A stretch of 64,000 nucleotides of DNA from Streptomyces collinus (lineage in GTDB: Bacteria; Actinomycetota; Actinomycetes; Streptomycetales; Streptomycetaceae). The translations under genes were made by a program, and so were the position numbers. The stretch is taken from positions 8,370,001 through 8,434,000 of the forward strand of contig NZ_CP133771.1 in assembly GCF_031348265.1 (NCBI RefSeq), read 5' to 3'. The notes under the pieces are model-generated. The model made no database searches and was not told the DNA's origin. It saw nothing but the letters and a program-made list of their open reading frames with translations. The stretch's first letter is position 1. Every line of letters begins with the position of its first letter. Of the stretch, positions 62,567 through 64,000 are shown in pieces.

Positions 62567-63020
62567 GGGTCCATCTATGAGCGGGGGTACGTGCGTCTGC
62601 CAGTATCGTCGCCGCAGGCCCACGGGTGCTACCCGGGGTCGCACCCCGCCGCGGGCGGCGGTGGGGTATGTGTCCACGAGCCTTCACCTCCCGGGTCGGC
62701 CGCGGCGTGCGCCGTCGGTCATGCGCACCGCCTACCCGTGCCGGCCCGTGCCATGTGACACAAGGACGGCCGTGTGGGGCGGTCGTCCGGCGTGATGGGG
62801 CACCGGGCAGCGCGATCCGGCACCCGGCGGCGCTCCGGAGTGGTGCCGGGGGCACGGGATGTGCGCCATGCGCGCGGGGTGTGCGCGCCGCGCGCGCATC
62901 GGGAGGGCTCACGCGTGGCCCGTCCGCCACGCCGTCCCGACAATGGTGCGCACGAGCAGGGCCCGCCCACCATCCGCATCGGGGCGGGTCCTGCTCGCTC
63001 CGCCATGCGCAGGGCGCCGT
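62567..63020. other. Gene-free stretch
   Basis: About 450 bases between the hypothetical gene and the MmyB remnant. Apart from one strong stem-loop near the right end I see only GC-rich sequence with no convincing frame. Confidence 0.5.
62954..62996 (-). terminator. Terminator downstream of the MmyB-type remnant
   Basis: GAGCAGGGCCCGCCC (62954-62968) and GGGCGGGTCCTGCTC (62982-62996) pair over 15 positions with a single G-T. It lies 25 bases past the stop of the remnant. Confidence 0.7.
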
Positions 63021-63436
63021 TCAGCGCTCCCGGTCACCGGCGGAGTCCGCCGCCTCGAAACCGGTCGCCGCCCAACTGGCGAGGAAATTCAGCCGCTCCT
63101 CGTACGCGGTGCCCGGCTCGGCGGTGTAGAGGGTCAGGGCGTGGGCCTCGTGGGCGGAGACGGGCAGGTCCAGGGGCTGGTAGGTCAGTTCCAGGAAGCC
63201 CGCCTCGGGATGGTGGAAGCGCTTGACCCCGCCGTGGTGGATCCGCACGTTGTGGGCGGCCCATCGGGTGCGGAACTCGTCGCTGACCGTGGACAGTTCA
63301 CCCACGAGCTCGCGCAGCGCCCTGTCGTGGGGGAAGCGGCCCGCCTCGGCGCGCAACAGCGCGACGGTCGTCCTGGCGCCGGTGTCCCAGTCGTCGAAGA
63401 AGTCGCGCGAGCCGGGTTCGAGGAAGGCCGCCGTCG
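63021..63436 (-). pseudogene. Decapitated MmyB-type transcriptional regulator
   Basis: The frame from about 63436 to the stop at 63021 reads FLEPGSRDFFDDWDTGARTTVALLRAEAGRFPHD...FRTRWAAHNVRIHHGGVKRFHHPEAGFLELTYQPLDLP...LNFLASWA, the MmyB-like ligand-binding C-terminal half of XRE regulators. The helix-turn-helix half that should precede it is absent. The upstream sequence is unrelated hydrophobic/GC-rich material. The break lies near the start of the alcohol dehydrogenase on the other strand, which suggests a deletion or rearrangement junction. Confidence 0.7.
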
Positions 63437-63603
63437 GCACCGCCATCGCCGCGGTCACGCTGATCCCCACGATCGCCATCGCCGTCGTCCAGCGACGCCT
63501 GCCCACGGCGTCCAGCGGTGCGGTCGTCCACCGCTCAGCACCCGAAAACGCCTGAAACCCCACGTCAAGATCCATATCCGGCTCACAACCAAGGAGTGAA
63601 CCC

Positions 63604-64000
63604 ATGCGCGCTGCTGTTCTGCATGCCCCCGGCGACATCCGGGTGGAGGAGATAGCCGACCCGAAGATCACCGCACCGACGGACGCCGTCATCCGGCTGA
63701 CGGCCGCCTGCGTCTGCGGCTCGGACCTGTGGCCCTACCGCGGCGTCGAGACCCTCGACGGCCCCCTGCCGATGGGGCACGAGTACGTCGGCGTCGTCGA
63801 GGAGGTCGGCGGTGACGTCACGAACGTCAAGCCCGGCCAGTACGTCGTCGGCTCCTTCGTCGCCTCCTGCGGCAGCTGCGAGATCTGCCGCTCCGGCTAC
63901 CCCTCCTCCTGTGTGCACCGCGTGTTCATGGCCCAGGTCGGCACCCAGTCCGAGCGCGCCCTGATCCCGCACGCCGACGGCACCCTCGTCCCCCTGCCCG
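63604..64000 (+). CDS. Zinc-dependent alcohol dehydrogenase, N-terminal part
   Basis: At least 132 residues, cut by the window edge. Start ATG at 63604 with AAGGAG at 7 bases. Medium-chain dehydrogenase motifs: MRAAVLHAPGDIRVEE, ACVCGSDLWPY with the catalytic zinc Cys, MGHEYVGVVEEVGG, and SCGSCEICRSGYPSSC with four cysteines for the structural zinc. NAD-dependent oxidation of an alcohol or polyol is expected. The Rossmann half is missing. Confidence 0.85.
   Translation, partial: MRAAVLHAPGDIRVEEIADPKITAPTDAVIRLTAACVCGSDLWPYRGVETLDGPLPMGHEYVGVVEEVGGDVTNVKPGQYVVGSFVASCGSCEICRSGYPSSCVHRVFMAQVGTQSERALIPHADGTLVPLP

Noticed and set aside
1..64000. tRNA, rRNA, CRISPR arrays, intact transposons
   Set aside because: Looked for cloverleaf T-loop motifs, regular spaced repeats, transposase motifs and terminal inverted repeats; none were convincing.

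Overview
The window reads as a stretch of a Streptomyces (or very close relative) chromosome. It is very GC-rich with strong third-position G/C bias. It carries family hallmarks such as a DUF5709 protein, a DUF5133 protein, a chaplin remnant, a TgmA/TgmB RiPP pair, HelR with its RAE, a proteasome beta subunit and sugar ABC operons without their own ATPase. I found no rRNA, tRNA, CRISPR array, integrase or intact insertion sequence.

Layout. 1-10.1 kb: a sugar-uptake locus. A minus-strand group holds a PAP2 phosphatase with a beta-strand-repeat tail, a GT39-like membrane protein (cut by the left edge) and a BadF-type sugar kinase. It is divergent from a ROK repressor with a perfect palindrome in between. 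Downstream of the repressor lie a sugar-binding lipoprotein, two permeases and a heparinase-like protein. 10.2-14.6 kb: a GNAT, a P-loop kinase, and a translationally coupled beta-phosphoglucomutase/GH65 phosphorylase pair. 14.7-21.8 kb: a GT-C membrane protein, an orphan proteasome beta subunit with a resistance-type S1 pocket, a nickel/cobalt permease with a possible Nur box, an APC permease and a DUF5709 protein. 21.9-25.9 kb: small proteins, a frameshifted chaplin, a SpoIIE-type phosphatase, a GNAT and an oxidoreductase. 26.0-28.2 kb: helR behind a rifamycin-associated element.

28.2-34.8 kb: an inositol-type catabolic operon (two TIM-barrel isomerases, IolG, an IolT-like transporter), a LacI regulator and an orphan substrate-binding lipoprotein. 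The operon and the lipoprotein gene each have a promoter followed by the same 16-bp operator, so they look like one LacI regulon. 35-39.6 kb: a VOC protein, an aldo/keto reductase, a secreted alpha/beta hydrolase and a secreted cutinase.

39.7-49.4 kb is the most striking block: acyl-CoA carboxylase beta subunit, fatty acyl-AMP ligase, a single ACP-KS-AT-ACP-TE polyketide synthase and an antigen-85-like esterase in one operon, followed by a PucR-type regulator and then the cutinase. These are the parts and order of the mycolic-acid condensation locus (accD4-fadD32-pks13-fbp, with a cutinase like Rv3802c), in a genome that otherwise looks like Streptomyces, a genus without mycolates.

49.7-64 kb: an aldo/keto reductase; ABC-exporter remnants flanking a lower-GC leucine-rich-repeat gene; DUF5133, GlxA-type regulator and DUF2269 genes; a graspetide pair (tgmA/tgmB) without its methyltransferase; a frameshifted gene; a PaoABC-like molybdenum hydroxylase operon; a hypothetical protein; a decapitated MmyB-type regulator; and the start of a zinc alcohol dehydrogenase.
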